Source of the DNA: Bifidobacterium criceti
GTDB taxonomy: Bacteria; Actinomycetota; Actinomycetes; Actinomycetales; Bifidobacteriaceae
Reading direction: 5' to 3'
DNA: 64,000 nucleotides
Assembly (NCBI RefSeq): GCF_002286935.1
Contig: NZ_MVOH01000006.1
Location: 350,653-414,652, forward strand
The first letter of the stretch is position 1. The number at the start of each line of letters is the position of its first letter. Shown piece after piece: positions 56,836 to 64,000 of this stretch. A program made the translations under genes and the position numbers. A model generated the notes under the pieces. The model searched no databases. It saw only the letters and a program-made list of their open reading frames with translations, and was not told where the DNA came from.

Positions 56836-57807
56836 CTACGCCGCCGTCTTCATCATCGGCACTCCCGCTTCCGCAAGGCGACGCGTCAGCTGCGCACGGT
56901 CGGCGAGATCGGACATCCTCACACGGATGACCGCGTGCACACCCGCGCGCACAAGTGCTTCGGAACGCTCGCGCTCATCGTCGACGATGCCGTCGACCGT
57001 ACGCCCGTGCATCATCTCCGGATCGGTGTATTTCACGAGCCCATCGAGTTCAACGACGATGAGTCGGCCATCCGCGGTTCGCCACAGATAATCGACGCGG
57101 AACCGCCGCCCCGTGAGTGGATCGACGAATTCCACCTGCTGCTGCGGTGGCATGAATCCACATTCGATGAACGCGGCGCCCATTCTGGACTCCCCACCAT
57201 TCTCCGCATAAGGATTCGCATATTTGAGTGTTTTACGCAGATTTGCATTCACCATTCCGTTCACGGCTGCGCATTCCATAATCGTTTCCGCCCGCACACC
57301 TTTGCGCATGACGCTGTCCGCAATCGGTTTTCCATCCAGAAACGTCATAATCGCGCAGCAATCGGCGGCAGTCTGCGCGAGCGTCGTCACACGTACACCA
57401 TCAATGACGACATAATTCATATGTATATGATGTTTTCTTTCGATATGCCTACTATTGTGATAGGTGCCCCGCGTTGCACATACGACAAGCATTCGCGCAT
57501 GCAATGCCTTGCGCGCAGTCGAAAAATCCACCCACAAATCGTGCATACATGCTGCAGCGACACCGCCGAATACCCAATCCGGATGCCAATGCGCAAGGCC
57601 GCGCACGACATGTTTCACCTGATCGATCGCGTCGAGCGAACGCCACAATGCGCTCCGGATGAACAATCCAGGTCTTGGCGATACGACGTCGCCCGTCTTG
57701 ACTCTCCTCAACAGCGCTTTGCGCACCGATTCGCTCGCCGGGTGCAGACATCTGCCTTCGCGCTCCGCTGCGTCGAGCTGCCTGTCCATTTCCGCGTGAC
57801 CCCGCAT
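56836..57807 (-). CDS. AbiEi-like / DUF559-type nuclease domain protein
   Basis: The 323-residue protein has an N-terminal region like the AbiEi antitoxin-type winged helix (RVKTGDVVSPRPGLFIRSAL), a middle region of unknown fold (VVIDGVRVTTLAQTAADCCA) and a C-terminal PD-(D/E)xK-like nuclease region. That region has QVEFVDPLTGRRFRVDYLWR, VVELDGLVKYTD and VIRVRMSDL, so the D-ExD core looks intact. Proteins of this kind are common in Actinobacteria and often annotated only as hypothetical. Repeat arrays C and D lie directly on either side. DNA binding is inferred. Confidence 0.75.
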   Translation of the reverse strand: MRGHAEMDRQLDAAEREGRCLHPASESVRKALLRRVKTGDVVSPRPGLFIRSALWRSLDAIDQVKHVVRGLAHWHPDWVFGGVAAACMHDLWVDFSTARKALHARMLVVCATRGTYHNSRHIERKHHIHMNYVVIDGVRVTTLAQTAADCCAIMTFLDGKPIADSVMRKGVRAETIMECAAVNGMVNANLRKTLKYANPYAENGGESRMGAAFIECGFMPPQQQVEFVDPLTGRRFRVDYLWRTADGRLIVVELDGLVKYTDPEMMHGRTVDGIVDDERERSEALVRAGVHAVIRVRMSDLADRAQLTRRLAEAGVPMMKTAA

Positions 57808-57998
57808 ATCCGATCCTCCGTTTCGTCAGGTTTGATAGGACGTACAGGCCACGCTACGCGTTCCGACAGCGGCGCACCAGCTGTACCGGCCCCTGTGTAC
57901 GGACGGCACCGTTATCCACAATTCGCAGCGAGCTGATTCCATGTATGCGCGCAGCTACGCTCCCGCACATTCCGCGCTCCCCTATTGTGCCGGATATG

Positions 57999-58180
57999 TA
58001 GTGCCGTCCCGTTTCGCAGTTCCCACCGACCATCCCACCCGCGAACCCCGCCGTTTCCGTCCCGTTCCGCAGACACCGACTACACATCCACCCGTTCCGT
58101 CTCAATCTGCAGACCCCATCGCCCAAACCACCCACAAACGCGCACATTTCCGTCCCACTTCGCAGTCCGCACCAACCGCC
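57999..58180 (+). repeat. Repeat array D
   Basis: About four units of the same family: GTCCCGTTTCGCAGTTCCCA, then CGTTTCCGTCCCGTTCCGCA, CGTCTCAATCTGCAGACCCC and GTCCCACTTCGCAGTCCGCA. It lies between the AbiEi/nuclease gene and the rplL terminator. In 57808-57998 nothing else is seen apart from an isolated TTATCCACA at 57912-57920. Confidence 0.8.
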
Positions 58181-58205
58181 ACACCAGCAACCGATCACAA
58201 CAACG

Positions 58206-58241
58206 GGAAGTCCCCGCAGCCTTGCGACTGCGGGGACTTCC
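58206..58241 (-). terminator. rplL terminator
   Basis: GGAAGTCCCCGCAG (58206-58219) and its exact inverse (58228-58241) form a 14-bp stem with an 8-nt loop, 37 nt past the rplL stop. Confidence 0.85.
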
Positions 58242-58278
58242 GAAAGCGTTCGTGAATTGCGGCATGAAGCCGCGCACA

Positions 58279-58659
58279 TCACTTGAGCTCGACGGTGGCG
58301 CCAGCTTCTTCGAGCTGAGCCTTGGCCTTCTCGGCGTCTTCCTTCTTGGCGTGCTCGAGAACCGGCTTCGGAGCGCCGTCAACGAGGGCCTTCGCCTCAG
58401 CAAGGCCGAGGTTGGTGATGCCGCGGACAGCCTTGATGACCTGGATCTTCTTGTCGCCAACGGCGGAGAGGATGACGTCGAACTCATCCTTCTCTTCCTC
58501 GGCCGGAGCAGCGCCCGGAGCGGCGGCAGCGGCGACGGCGACCGGAGCGGAGGCTTCGACGTCGAACTTCTCTTCGAAGGCCTTGACGAACTCGGAGAGC
58601 TCGACGAGGGTCATTTCACCGAAAGCTTCGAGGAGCTCATCCTGGGTGAACTTAGCCAT
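58279..58659 (-). CDS. rplL: 50S ribosomal protein L7/L12
   Basis: The 126-residue stalk protein starts [20 protein letters not shown]. It has the N-terminal dimer domain, an Ala/Pro hinge ([20 protein letters not shown]) and the C-terminal factor-binding domain with [20 protein letters not shown] and [20 protein letters not shown]. It lies 116 nt after rplJ, the usual order. Confidence 0.99.
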   Translation of the reverse strand: MAKFTQDELLEAFGEMTLVELSEFVKAFEEKFDVEASAPVAVAAAAAPGAAPAEEEKDEFDVILSAVGDKKIQVIKAVRGITNLGLAEAKALVDGAPKPVLEHAKKEDAEKAKAQLEEAGATVELK

Positions 58660-58775
58660 TATGGCTTCCTTTCAATCGTGGCGTGCGGTGGTGTTCCGTG
58701 TTCCGCGCACCTGAAATTTGTGTGGTTTTTCCGTTATATTCCGAACCGATTGCTATGCGGCGAGCCGCAGGGCGA

Positions 58776-59297
58776 TCAGGCGGCCTTCTCCTGCTTTTCG
58801 CGCAGGGCGTCGACCGTGCGGACGGCCTTCGTCGGCAGCGCGTTGAACAGGCGGGCGGCCTTGGCCATCGTGCCCTTGAGCGCACCGGCCATTTCGGCAA
58901 GCAGTTCCGGACGAGACTTGAGGTCTGCGAGCTGCTTGGCACCCTCGGCGTCGTACACGGTTCCATCTGCGAAACCGCCCTTGACGATGAGGGCCTTGTT
59001 GGTCTTGGCGAAGTCACGCAGCGTCTTCGCAGCCTCGATGAAGTCTCCCTGGACGAAGACAACCGCGGAAGGACCCTTGAGCATCTCGTCGAGACCCTCA
59101 ATGCCCGCTTCCTTGGCGGCGATGCGGAACAGCGTGTTCTTAGCCACAGTGTAGGAAGTATCGCGGCCTAGCTTTTCGCGCAGATCGGAGATCTGCGGAA
59201 CGGTAAGCCCGCGGTACTCGGTCAGGTAGACCGCGTCAGCGTTACGGAATGCTTCCGTAAGCTCGGCGACCACCACTTCCTTTTCGGGCCTCTTCAT
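58776..59297 (-). CDS. rplJ: 50S ribosomal protein L10
   Basis: The 173-residue protein from ATG 59297 starts MKRPEKEVVVAELTEAFRNA and has AVYLTEYRGLTVPQISDLRE, YTVAKNTLFRIAAKEAG and LLAEMAGALKGTMAKAARLF. It anchors L7/L12 to the ribosome. Its frame stays open upstream through the leader, but the family start is clear. A probable L10 leader lies upstream. Confidence 0.98.
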   Translation of the reverse strand: MKRPEKEVVVAELTEAFRNADAVYLTEYRGLTVPQISDLREKLGRDTSYTVAKNTLFRIAAKEAGIEGLDEMLKGPSAVVFVQGDFIEAAKTLRDFAKTNKALIVKGGFADGTVYDAEGAKQLADLKSRPELLAEMAGALKGTMAKAARLFNALPTKAVRTVDALREKQEKAA

Positions 59298-59309
59298 GGC
59301 GTTCCTTCC

Positions 59310-59490
59310 TAAGTCGGCCGTTGACTGTGAACCGGAACGCACACCTGAGCAACAAAAAAGCCCTGCGCACAGGCAGAGCGGCAAACGCCCTCGAATAATC
59401 GAGGATCCTTGTTTCTCAACCTGCGCTGGCTTGGCGAACCAAACTTCGTGAAGTCGCACGCGACTTCCAACCAACGGTCTGTGGTTTACA
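59310..59490 (-). promoter_or_regulatory. Probable ribosomal L10 leader
   Basis: The minus strand contains CAGACCGTTGGTTGGAAG (around 59466-59483), which resembles the L10/L12-binding core of known L10 leaders, then foldable segments and GGGCTTTTTTGTTG (about 59346-59359) upstream of rplJ. In other bacteria L10-(L7/L12)4 binds such a leader and lowers rplJL expression. The boundaries are approximate. Confidence 0.5.
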
Positions 59491-59544
59491 AGAGAAATAA
59501 TGTACCGGCCGCTGACGACACCCCACACATCCGGCGTGTCGCAT

Positions 59545-59735
59545 ACGTCCGATTCCGCAGACGCGCACTGCCAACCCACCCGCAAACGCGTACGCTCCCG
59601 TCCCGATCAGCAGACACCACCCGCAGATCCACCCGTTCCGCCCGACTTCGCAGACCACATCTACCACCCCGCCCGCAAACGCGTACGCTCCCGTCCCGAT
59701 CAGCAGACACCGACTACACATTCGCCCGCGCCCGC
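59545..59735 (+). repeat. Repeat array E
   Basis: About five units: GTCCGATTCCGCAGACGCGC, then twice GCTCCCGTCCCGATCAGCAG (59595 and 59687 regions), with CGCCCGACTTCGCAGACCAC between and CGCCCGCAAACGCGTACGCT joins. Period about 45-50 nt, same orientation as the other arrays. It lies between the L10 leader and the zinc-binding-protein promoter. Confidence 0.8.
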
Positions 59736-59763
59736 GCACGCCACACACCACACACCACCTTAT

Positions 59764-59778
59764 TGCGAACGATTCTCA
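59764..59778 (+). promoter_or_regulatory. Possible Zur-type operator and promoter of the metal-binding lipoprotein gene
   Basis: TGCGAACGATTCTCA is an imperfect inverted repeat (TGxGAA ... TTCxCA, 10 of 15 symmetric positions), similar to Fur/Zur boxes. It overlaps a -35-like TTGCGA (59763-59768), which is 18 nt from TACAGT (59787-59792). Control by zinc is inferred from this and from the gene product. Confidence 0.4.
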
Positions 59779-59881
59779 TTATGTGCTACAGTGGTCGCAT
59801 CACAAACCGCACGACATGTGCCCCTTCACAACGCGCGGGCACGCGGATACAACGGGACATAAGGAAACCGAGGGAGAACGA

Positions 59882-60817
59882 ATGAAGAAACTGATGCGCG
59901 CCGTCGTCGCGGCGCTCGCAAGCGTCGCGACCGTCGCCGCCGTAAGCGCATGCTCGACATCGAACACCGCACACACGAACGAAGCGAACGCCGACAACGG
60001 CAGCAAGGACGCCGTCATCACCGTCATCGCGTCAAGCAACCAGTGGGGGTCGCTCGCGAAGGACCTCGGCGGCGACTACGTCGACGTCACGAGCATCCTC
60101 AACAACACCGGCACCGACGCGCACGACTACGAACCGACGACGAACGACATCTCGAAGATCCAGAACGCGCAGGTCGCCGTCGTCAACGGAGCCGGATACG
60201 ACGACTGGGCGCTCAAGGCGGCGCAGCAGTCGTCAAAGACGCTCGTCGTCGACGCAGCCGACGTGAGCGGCGTCAAGACGGGCGACAATCCGCACATCTG
60301 GTTCTCGGCGAACGCCCGCATCAAGACGGCGGACGCGATCACCGCCGACTACATCAAACTGCAGCCCTCGCACAAAGCACAGTTCGAACAGCTGCACAAG
60401 ACATGGCTCGAAGAGGAACAGGAACTCGACAACGACCTCAAGGAACTCGCGAAAGACAAAGGCAGCAAGAACTACGCCGCCGTCGAATCGGTCGCGCAAT
60501 ACCTCGCCGAGGACATGGGATTGACGGACGTGACGCCGAAGGGCTACAAGCAGGCCGCCGCGAACGAATCGGAACCGACGCCGTCGGACATCAAGGAGTT
60601 CACCGACCTCCTCAAGAAAGGCGACATGCGTATGCTCATCACGAATTCGCAGGAGCCGAGCGAGATGAACGACCAACTCACCGCCGCCGCCGACTCCGGG
60701 AACATCCCCGTCGTCGACGTGACCGAGCAGATGCCCGAGCAGTACAAGTCGCTCCACGAATGGATGCGCGCGCTCGCGAAGCAGATCAGCGAGACGAACG
60801 GCGGTACGAAGAAGTAA
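59882..60817 (+). CDS. Metal (zinc-type) ABC transporter substrate-binding lipoprotein
   Basis: The 311-residue protein has a lipoprotein signal peptide ending with the lipobox AVSAC (Cys about residue 24). It is a cluster A-I binding protein with VIASSNQWGSLAKDLGGDYV, the metal ligands in GTDAHDYEPTTNDI and DNPHIWFSANARIKTADAIT, and the late DVTEQMPEQYKSLHEWMRAL region. There is no His-rich loop, unlike many ZnuA. Zinc or manganese is possible. The ATP-binding and permease genes are not next to it, so it may work with a transporter elsewhere. A terminator follows. Confidence 0.88.
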   Translation: MKKLMRAVVAALASVATVAAVSACSTSNTAHTNEANADNGSKDAVITVIASSNQWGSLAKDLGGDYVDVTSILNNTGTDAHDYEPTTNDISKIQNAQVAVVNGAGYDDWALKAAQQSSKTLVVDAADVSGVKTGDNPHIWFSANARIKTADAITADYIKLQPSHKAQFEQLHKTWLEEEQELDNDLKELAKDKGSKNYAAVESVAQYLAEDMGLTDVTPKGYKQAAANESEPTPSDIKEFTDLLKKGDMRMLITNSQEPSEMNDQLTAAADSGNIPVVDVTEQMPEQYKSLHEWMRALAKQISETNGGTKK

Positions 60818-60849
60818 ACGTAGGCATCGCGCTCCGTACGCCATAAGCA

Positions 60850-60886
60850 AAGGCCCGTGCCACCGAACACCGGCGGCGCGGGCCTT
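60850..60886. terminator. Bidirectional terminator between the metal-binding protein and purine permease genes
   Basis: AAGGCCCGTGCCACCG pairs with CGGCGGCGCGGGCCTT with two G-U type mismatches and a 5-nt loop, between two convergent genes. Confidence 0.8.
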
Positions 60887-60921
60887 CGTATATTCACGCA
60901 CATCTCATACGCGTGGACGCG

Positions 60922-62316
60922 CTACAGCATCGCCATGCACACGAAATCGAGGATGAAGAGCGCGGAGACGATCCAGACGACCGGATGGACTTCGGACGCC
61001 TTCTTCTTGCAGACCTTGACGATGCAGTACGTGATGAAGCCCGCGGCGATGCCGTAGGAGATCGAGTACGCGAACGCCATGAACACGGACGCGAAGAACG
61101 CCGGGATCGCTTCCGAGATGTCGTCCCAACGCACTTCCTTGAGCGACGCCGCCATCATGCAGCCGACGATGACGAGGACACCTGCGGTCGCCGCGGACGG
61201 CACCGCGGAGATGACGGGGGCGAAGAAGATCGACAGCGCGAAGCAGGCGGCGACGATGACCGACGTGAGACCGGTGCGACCGCCTGCGGCGATGCCAGCC
61301 GACGATTCGACGTACGTCGTCGTGTTCGAGGTGCCGAAGATCGAACCGATCGATGTCGCGATCGAGTCGGCGAAGAGCGCCTTGTCCATCTTCGACGAGA
61401 ACCCGTGGCCGTTTTCGAGCGATTCCTCGTCGGCCTGCGAGAAGATGCCGGTGCGGCGGCCCGTGCCGATGAACGTGCCGAGCGTGTCGAACGTGTCGGA
61501 CATCGAGAACGCGAAGATCGTGACGAGCACGAGCGGGAGCTTCGCCGGGTCCGCGAAGAGCGTGCCGAAGCCCTCATGGCTGAAGAGCGCGCCGAAGGTC
61601 TGCGGGAGCTGGCCGAACGCCTCGCCGATCGAGATGCTGTTGTTCATCGTCGTCTGGCCCATCGGGATGCCGATGACGGCGGTGAGCACGATCGCGAGGA
61701 GCATGCCGCCCTTGACTTTGAGGATTGTGAAGACGATGACAAGCAGCAGGCCGATGAGGAAGAGCCACAGCGTCGGGTTGTCGAGCGTCGCCATGCCGGG
61801 GACTGCGCTCACGGCGCCGCCCTGCGCGGCCGCCTTCGGGTCGTTCGGCGTGAACGTGACGGCTGCGACGTTGAGCAGGCCGACATATGCGACGAACAGG
61901 CCGATGCCGCCGCCGATCGCATGCTGGAGCGATTCCGGGATCGCCTTGATGATCATCTTGCGCACCTTCGTGACGGTGATCAGGATGTTGATCAGACCGC
62001 ACAGGAAGACCATGCACAATGCCTGCTGCCAGGTGAAGCCGAGACCGAAGCACACCGTGTAGGTGAAGAACGCGTTGAGGCCCATGCCAGGCGCCTGCGC
62101 GTACGGCACGTTCGCGAACAGGCCCATGACGAGTGTGCCGATGATCGCCGCGATGATCGTCGCGAGGAACACGCCGCCCCATGGCATACCCGTCTGCTGC
62201 AGGATCTGCGGGTTGACGACGATGATGTAGGACATGGCGAAGAACGTCGTCAGACCGGCCATGCATTCCCTGCTGACCGTCGTGCCGTTCTCCTTGAGAT
62301 GGAAGAACTTCTCCAT
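60922..62316 (-). CDS. NCS2-family purine permease (AzgA/PbuG type)
   Basis: The 464-residue protein starts MEKFFHLKENGTTVSRECMA and continues GLTTFFAMSYIIVVNPQIL, the start of the AzgA-like branch of nucleobase-cation symporters. It has 12-14 membrane segments; GMGLNAFFTYTVCFGLGFTW and FVTIFAFSMSDTFDTLGTFIGTG-type parts are visible (the latter as SMSDTFDTLGTFIGTGRRTG), as is TTTYVESSAGIAAGGRTGLT. Guanine, hypoxanthine or adenine are likely substrates. I looked for a purine riboswitch in 62317-62467 and saw none. Confidence 0.93.
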   Translation of the reverse strand: MEKFFHLKENGTTVSRECMAGLTTFFAMSYIIVVNPQILQQTGMPWGGVFLATIIAAIIGTLVMGLFANVPYAQAPGMGLNAFFTYTVCFGLGFTWQQALCMVFLCGLINILITVTKVRKMIIKAIPESLQHAIGGGIGLFVAYVGLLNVAAVTFTPNDPKAAAQGGAVSAVPGMATLDNPTLWLFLIGLLLVIVFTILKVKGGMLLAIVLTAVIGIPMGQTTMNNSISIGEAFGQLPQTFGALFSHEGFGTLFADPAKLPLVLVTIFAFSMSDTFDTLGTFIGTGRRTGIFSQADEESLENGHGFSSKMDKALFADSIATSIGSIFGTSNTTTYVESSAGIAAGGRTGLTSVIVAACFALSIFFAPVISAVPSAATAGVLVIVGCMMAASLKEVRWDDISEAIPAFFASVFMAFAYSISYGIAAGFITYCIVKVCKKKASEVHPVVWIVSALFILDFVCMAML

Positions 62317-62467
62317 ATAACACCCTGTATTCTTCTCGTGAACTCTGTTCTGCCGCCCTGTCGCGAGCGACAGGACAGCAAAAAGCTAGCACGCGCGTGT
62401 AAAATACGGCCGTTACATGAAGTTCGCTCAGCGCATAGTCCGACGTGGGCGTGAGGGGTGCCGCCGA

Positions 62468-63247
62468 TCAGCCGAAGCGGCCCGACACGTAGCGTTCGGC
62501 TTCCGCGTTCTGCGGGTTGTTGAACATCGTCGACGTGTCCGCGAAGTACTCCAAATGCCCAGGCTGTCCGACGGCCTTGAGGTTGAAGAACGCCGTGTAG
62601 TCGGCGACGCGCGCCGCCTGCTGCATGTTGTGCGTCACGATGACGATCGTGTAGTCCTGCTTGAGTTCCTCGATGAGGTCCTCGACCGCGAGCGTCGAGA
62701 TCGGATCGAGCGCCGAGCACGGTTCGTCCATGAGGAGCACCTGCGGATGCACGGCGACGGCGCGCGCGATGCACAAACGCTGCTGCTGGCCGCCCGACAG
62801 GCCGACGCCCGGGTTGTCCAGACGGTCCTTGACCTCGTTCCACAGGTTCGCGCCGCGCAACGCCCACTCGACGAGGTCATCGGCGTCCGATTTCGAGATC
62901 TTCCTGTTGTTGAGCGTGACGCCGGCGAGCACGTTCTGCCTGATCGACATCGTCGGGAACGGGTTCGGCCGCTGGAAGACCATGCCGACGTCACGGCGCA
63001 CGGCGACCGGGTCGACATCCGGCGCGTACAGGTTCTGCCCCTCGAGCAGCACCTCGCCGGTGCAGTGCGCGCCCGGCGTGATCTCGTGCATGCGGTCGAG
63101 CGTGCGCAACACGGTCGATTTGCCGCAACCGGACGGCCCGATGAACGCCGTCACCTTGTTCGCCGCGATGTGCAGATTGACGTCTTCGACCGCGAGGAAG
63201 CTGCCGTAATAGATGTTGAGATGATTGACGTCGATTTGCTGTCCCAT
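62468..63247 (-). CDS. pstB: Phosphate ABC transporter ATP-binding protein
   Basis: The 259-residue ATPase has Walker A ([17 protein letters not shown]), the PstB-typical [20 protein letters not shown] and [18 protein letters not shown], the signature [16 protein letters not shown], Walker B ([12 protein letters not shown]) and the switch His in [16 protein letters not shown]. It drives phosphate import by PstSCA. It would normally follow pstA directly, but here a TnpB-type element lies about 50-70 nt upstream; pstSCA are outside the window. AAGGAAAG precedes the ATG. Confidence 0.97.
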   Translation of the reverse strand: MGQQIDVNHLNIYYGSFLAVEDVNLHIAANKVTAFIGPSGCGKSTVLRTLDRMHEITPGAHCTGEVLLEGQNLYAPDVDPVAVRRDVGMVFQRPNPFPTMSIRQNVLAGVTLNNRKISKSDADDLVEWALRGANLWNEVKDRLDNPGVGLSGGQQQRLCIARAVAVHPQVLLMDEPCSALDPISTLAVEDLIEELKQDYTIVIVTHNMQQAARVADYTAFFNLKAVGQPGHLEYFADTSTMFNNPQNAEAERYVSGRFG

Positions 63248-63295
63248 TCGTTCTTTCCTTGCTGTTCGTACGGTGTCCTGTGCCGTGGCCGTTGT

Positions 63296-63336
63296 AGATG
63301 ACTTTGTTTTAGCTTGTCGCTAGAGCGAAGTCATCT
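63296..63336 (-). repeat. Inverted repeat at the element end beside tnpB
   Basis: AGATGACTT (63296-63304) and AAGTCATCT (63328-63336) form a 9-bp stem overlapping the 3' end of the tnpB-type gene. Subterminal hairpins of this kind mark the right end of IS200/IS605 elements, where the guide (omega) RNA is also encoded. The exact end is not defined here. Confidence 0.5.
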
Positions 63337-64000
63337 GCATGGCCTCGTTGCCAAGGCCAGCTCCAAGCCTCACGCGACTCTCGCCGCCGCTTGGTTCGCG
63401 TTTCGCCGGATGCCGCATTGTCCCGCCTTTGGGGTGGGCCTGTCTTACGCTTCCTCCACGCGCGTTTAACGTCTCCGGGGCACTCCCGGCGACTTGGATG
63501 TTGATGGCCGCGTTCACATCACGGTCGATGACAAGCCTGCACTCCTCGCAATGGTAGACGCGTTCGGACAGGGGCAGCTTGGCTTTCACCGTCCCGCAGT
63601 TCGAGCACGTCTTCGAGCTTGGATACCAGCGGTCGATGACGTGAAGCCTCGCGCCGGTGCGTGCGGTCTTGTAGGTCAGTAGGCGTCGGAACTCCGCGAA
63701 CGCGGCGTCCTGAATCGATTGGGCGAGCCTGTGGTTTCCCACCATGCCCGCCACGTTCAAGTCCTCGATGCTGATGTCCGCGTAGGTGCGGGCGAGCATG
63801 GTGGTGGTCTTGTCGAGCGCGTCCGAACGCAGGTTCGCCACCCGTGCGTATAGTCGGGCGACCTGCGCTCTCGCCTTGCGGCGGCGGTTGGAGCCTTTCC
63901 GTTTGCGGCTCAGACTCCGTTGGGCTCTCTTCAACCGTCCGAGGTTCGATTTGAGTGCGTGCGGGTTGTGTATCACGGTGCCGTCCGACAATGTGGCGAG
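63320..64000 (-). CDS. tnpB: TnpB-like RNA-guided nuclease (5' part off window)
   Basis: The visible 227 C-terminal residues start ATLSDGTVIHNPHALKSNLG, which lies just after the RuvC-I Asp in TnpB. They contain the RuvC-II Glu in ADISIEDLNVAGMVGN, the zinc ribbon CSNCG...CEEC and the RuvC-III Asp in VIDRDVNAAINIQVAG. All visible catalytic residues are intact. TnpB proteins of IS200/IS605 elements are RNA-guided DNA nucleases and ancestors of Cas12. A basic, low-complexity tail follows. Whether tnpA accompanies it cannot be seen. Confidence 0.92.
   Translation of the reverse strand, partial: LATLSDGTVIHNPHALKSNLGRLKRAQRSLSRKRKGSNRRRKARAQVARLYARVANLRSDALDKTTTMLARTYADISIEDLNVAGMVGNHRLAQSIQDAAFAEFRRLLTYKTARTGARLHVIDRWYPSSKTCSNCGTVKAKLPLSERVYHCEECRLVIDRDVNAAINIQVAGSAPETLNARGGSVRQAHPKGGTMRHPAKREPSGGESRVRLGAGLGNEAMQMTSL

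Noticed and set aside
62317..62467. Purine riboswitch before the NCS2 permease
   Set aside because: The conserved core of the purine aptamer could not be seen; only a short CCTGTCG/CGACAGG hairpin with the T-run on the wrong side is there.

Overview
The window is chromosomal DNA of a high-GC actinobacterium, almost certainly a Bifidobacterium. The evidence is the gene content and order: a complete S10-spc-alpha ribosomal block on the minus strand, rplM-rpsI, rplJ-rplL, a lone groES behind a CIRCE operator, a bifunctional AdhE beside a ROK regulator, GlgX and MalQ for alpha-glucan metabolism, the fdxA-dapC pair, and a rpmG / Met-Thr-Tyr tRNA cluster. I do not assign a species.

Layout. 0.0-15.4 kb: ribosomal block, transcribed right to left (rpsJ ... 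rpsQ, rplN ... rplO, then secY-adk, then infA-rpmJ-rpsM-rpsK-rpoA-rplQ, the last cut by the window edge). 15.4-23.5 kb: a YwiC-like membrane protein, adhE, a ROK regulator and a glgX broken by one frameshift. 23.5-26.8 kb: an AT-rich island with a small membrane protein, a secreted amidase-like protein and a 1337-bp IS256-family (IS1249-like) element with terminal repeats and target duplication but a broken transposase. 27.2-28.1 kb: rplM-rpsI. 28.4-32.0 kb: a Sau3AI-type restriction-modification module and a decayed gene. 32.0-36.8 kb: malQ, a repeat protein, yigZ and a D-2-hydroxyacid dehydrogenase. 36.9-38.4 kb: two intergenic repeat arrays around tRNA-Ser. 38.5-50.3 kb: dinB, dapC, fdxA, an APC permease, murB, rpmG, three tRNAs, groES, two less well-defined genes, MTHFS, fmdB and a SAF-domain protein. 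50.3-56.1 kb: a translationally coupled three-gene operon (FHA protein, giant inactivated helicase/nuclease, small protein). 56.3-59.7 kb: three more repeat arrays around an AbiEi/nuclease-like gene and rplJ-rplL. 59.8-64.0 kb: zinc-type binding lipoprotein, purine permease, pstB, and a TnpB cut by the right edge.

Most of the window is housekeeping. The parts that look least described are: (1) the FHA / degenerate SF1 helicase-nuclease / small-protein operon, whose large protein has lost its recognisable ATPase and nuclease residues while staying a full 1212-residue frame; (2) a family of degenerate tandem arrays, all in the same orientation, filling five intergenic regions; (3) a perfect 26-bp palindrome carrying two GGATCC sites just ahead of the methyltransferase gene; (4) a cluster of DnaA-box-like sites around fmdB. 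Several genes (glgX, the transposase, the 31.5-kb remnant) carry single-base deletions, which could be biological or assembly errors.
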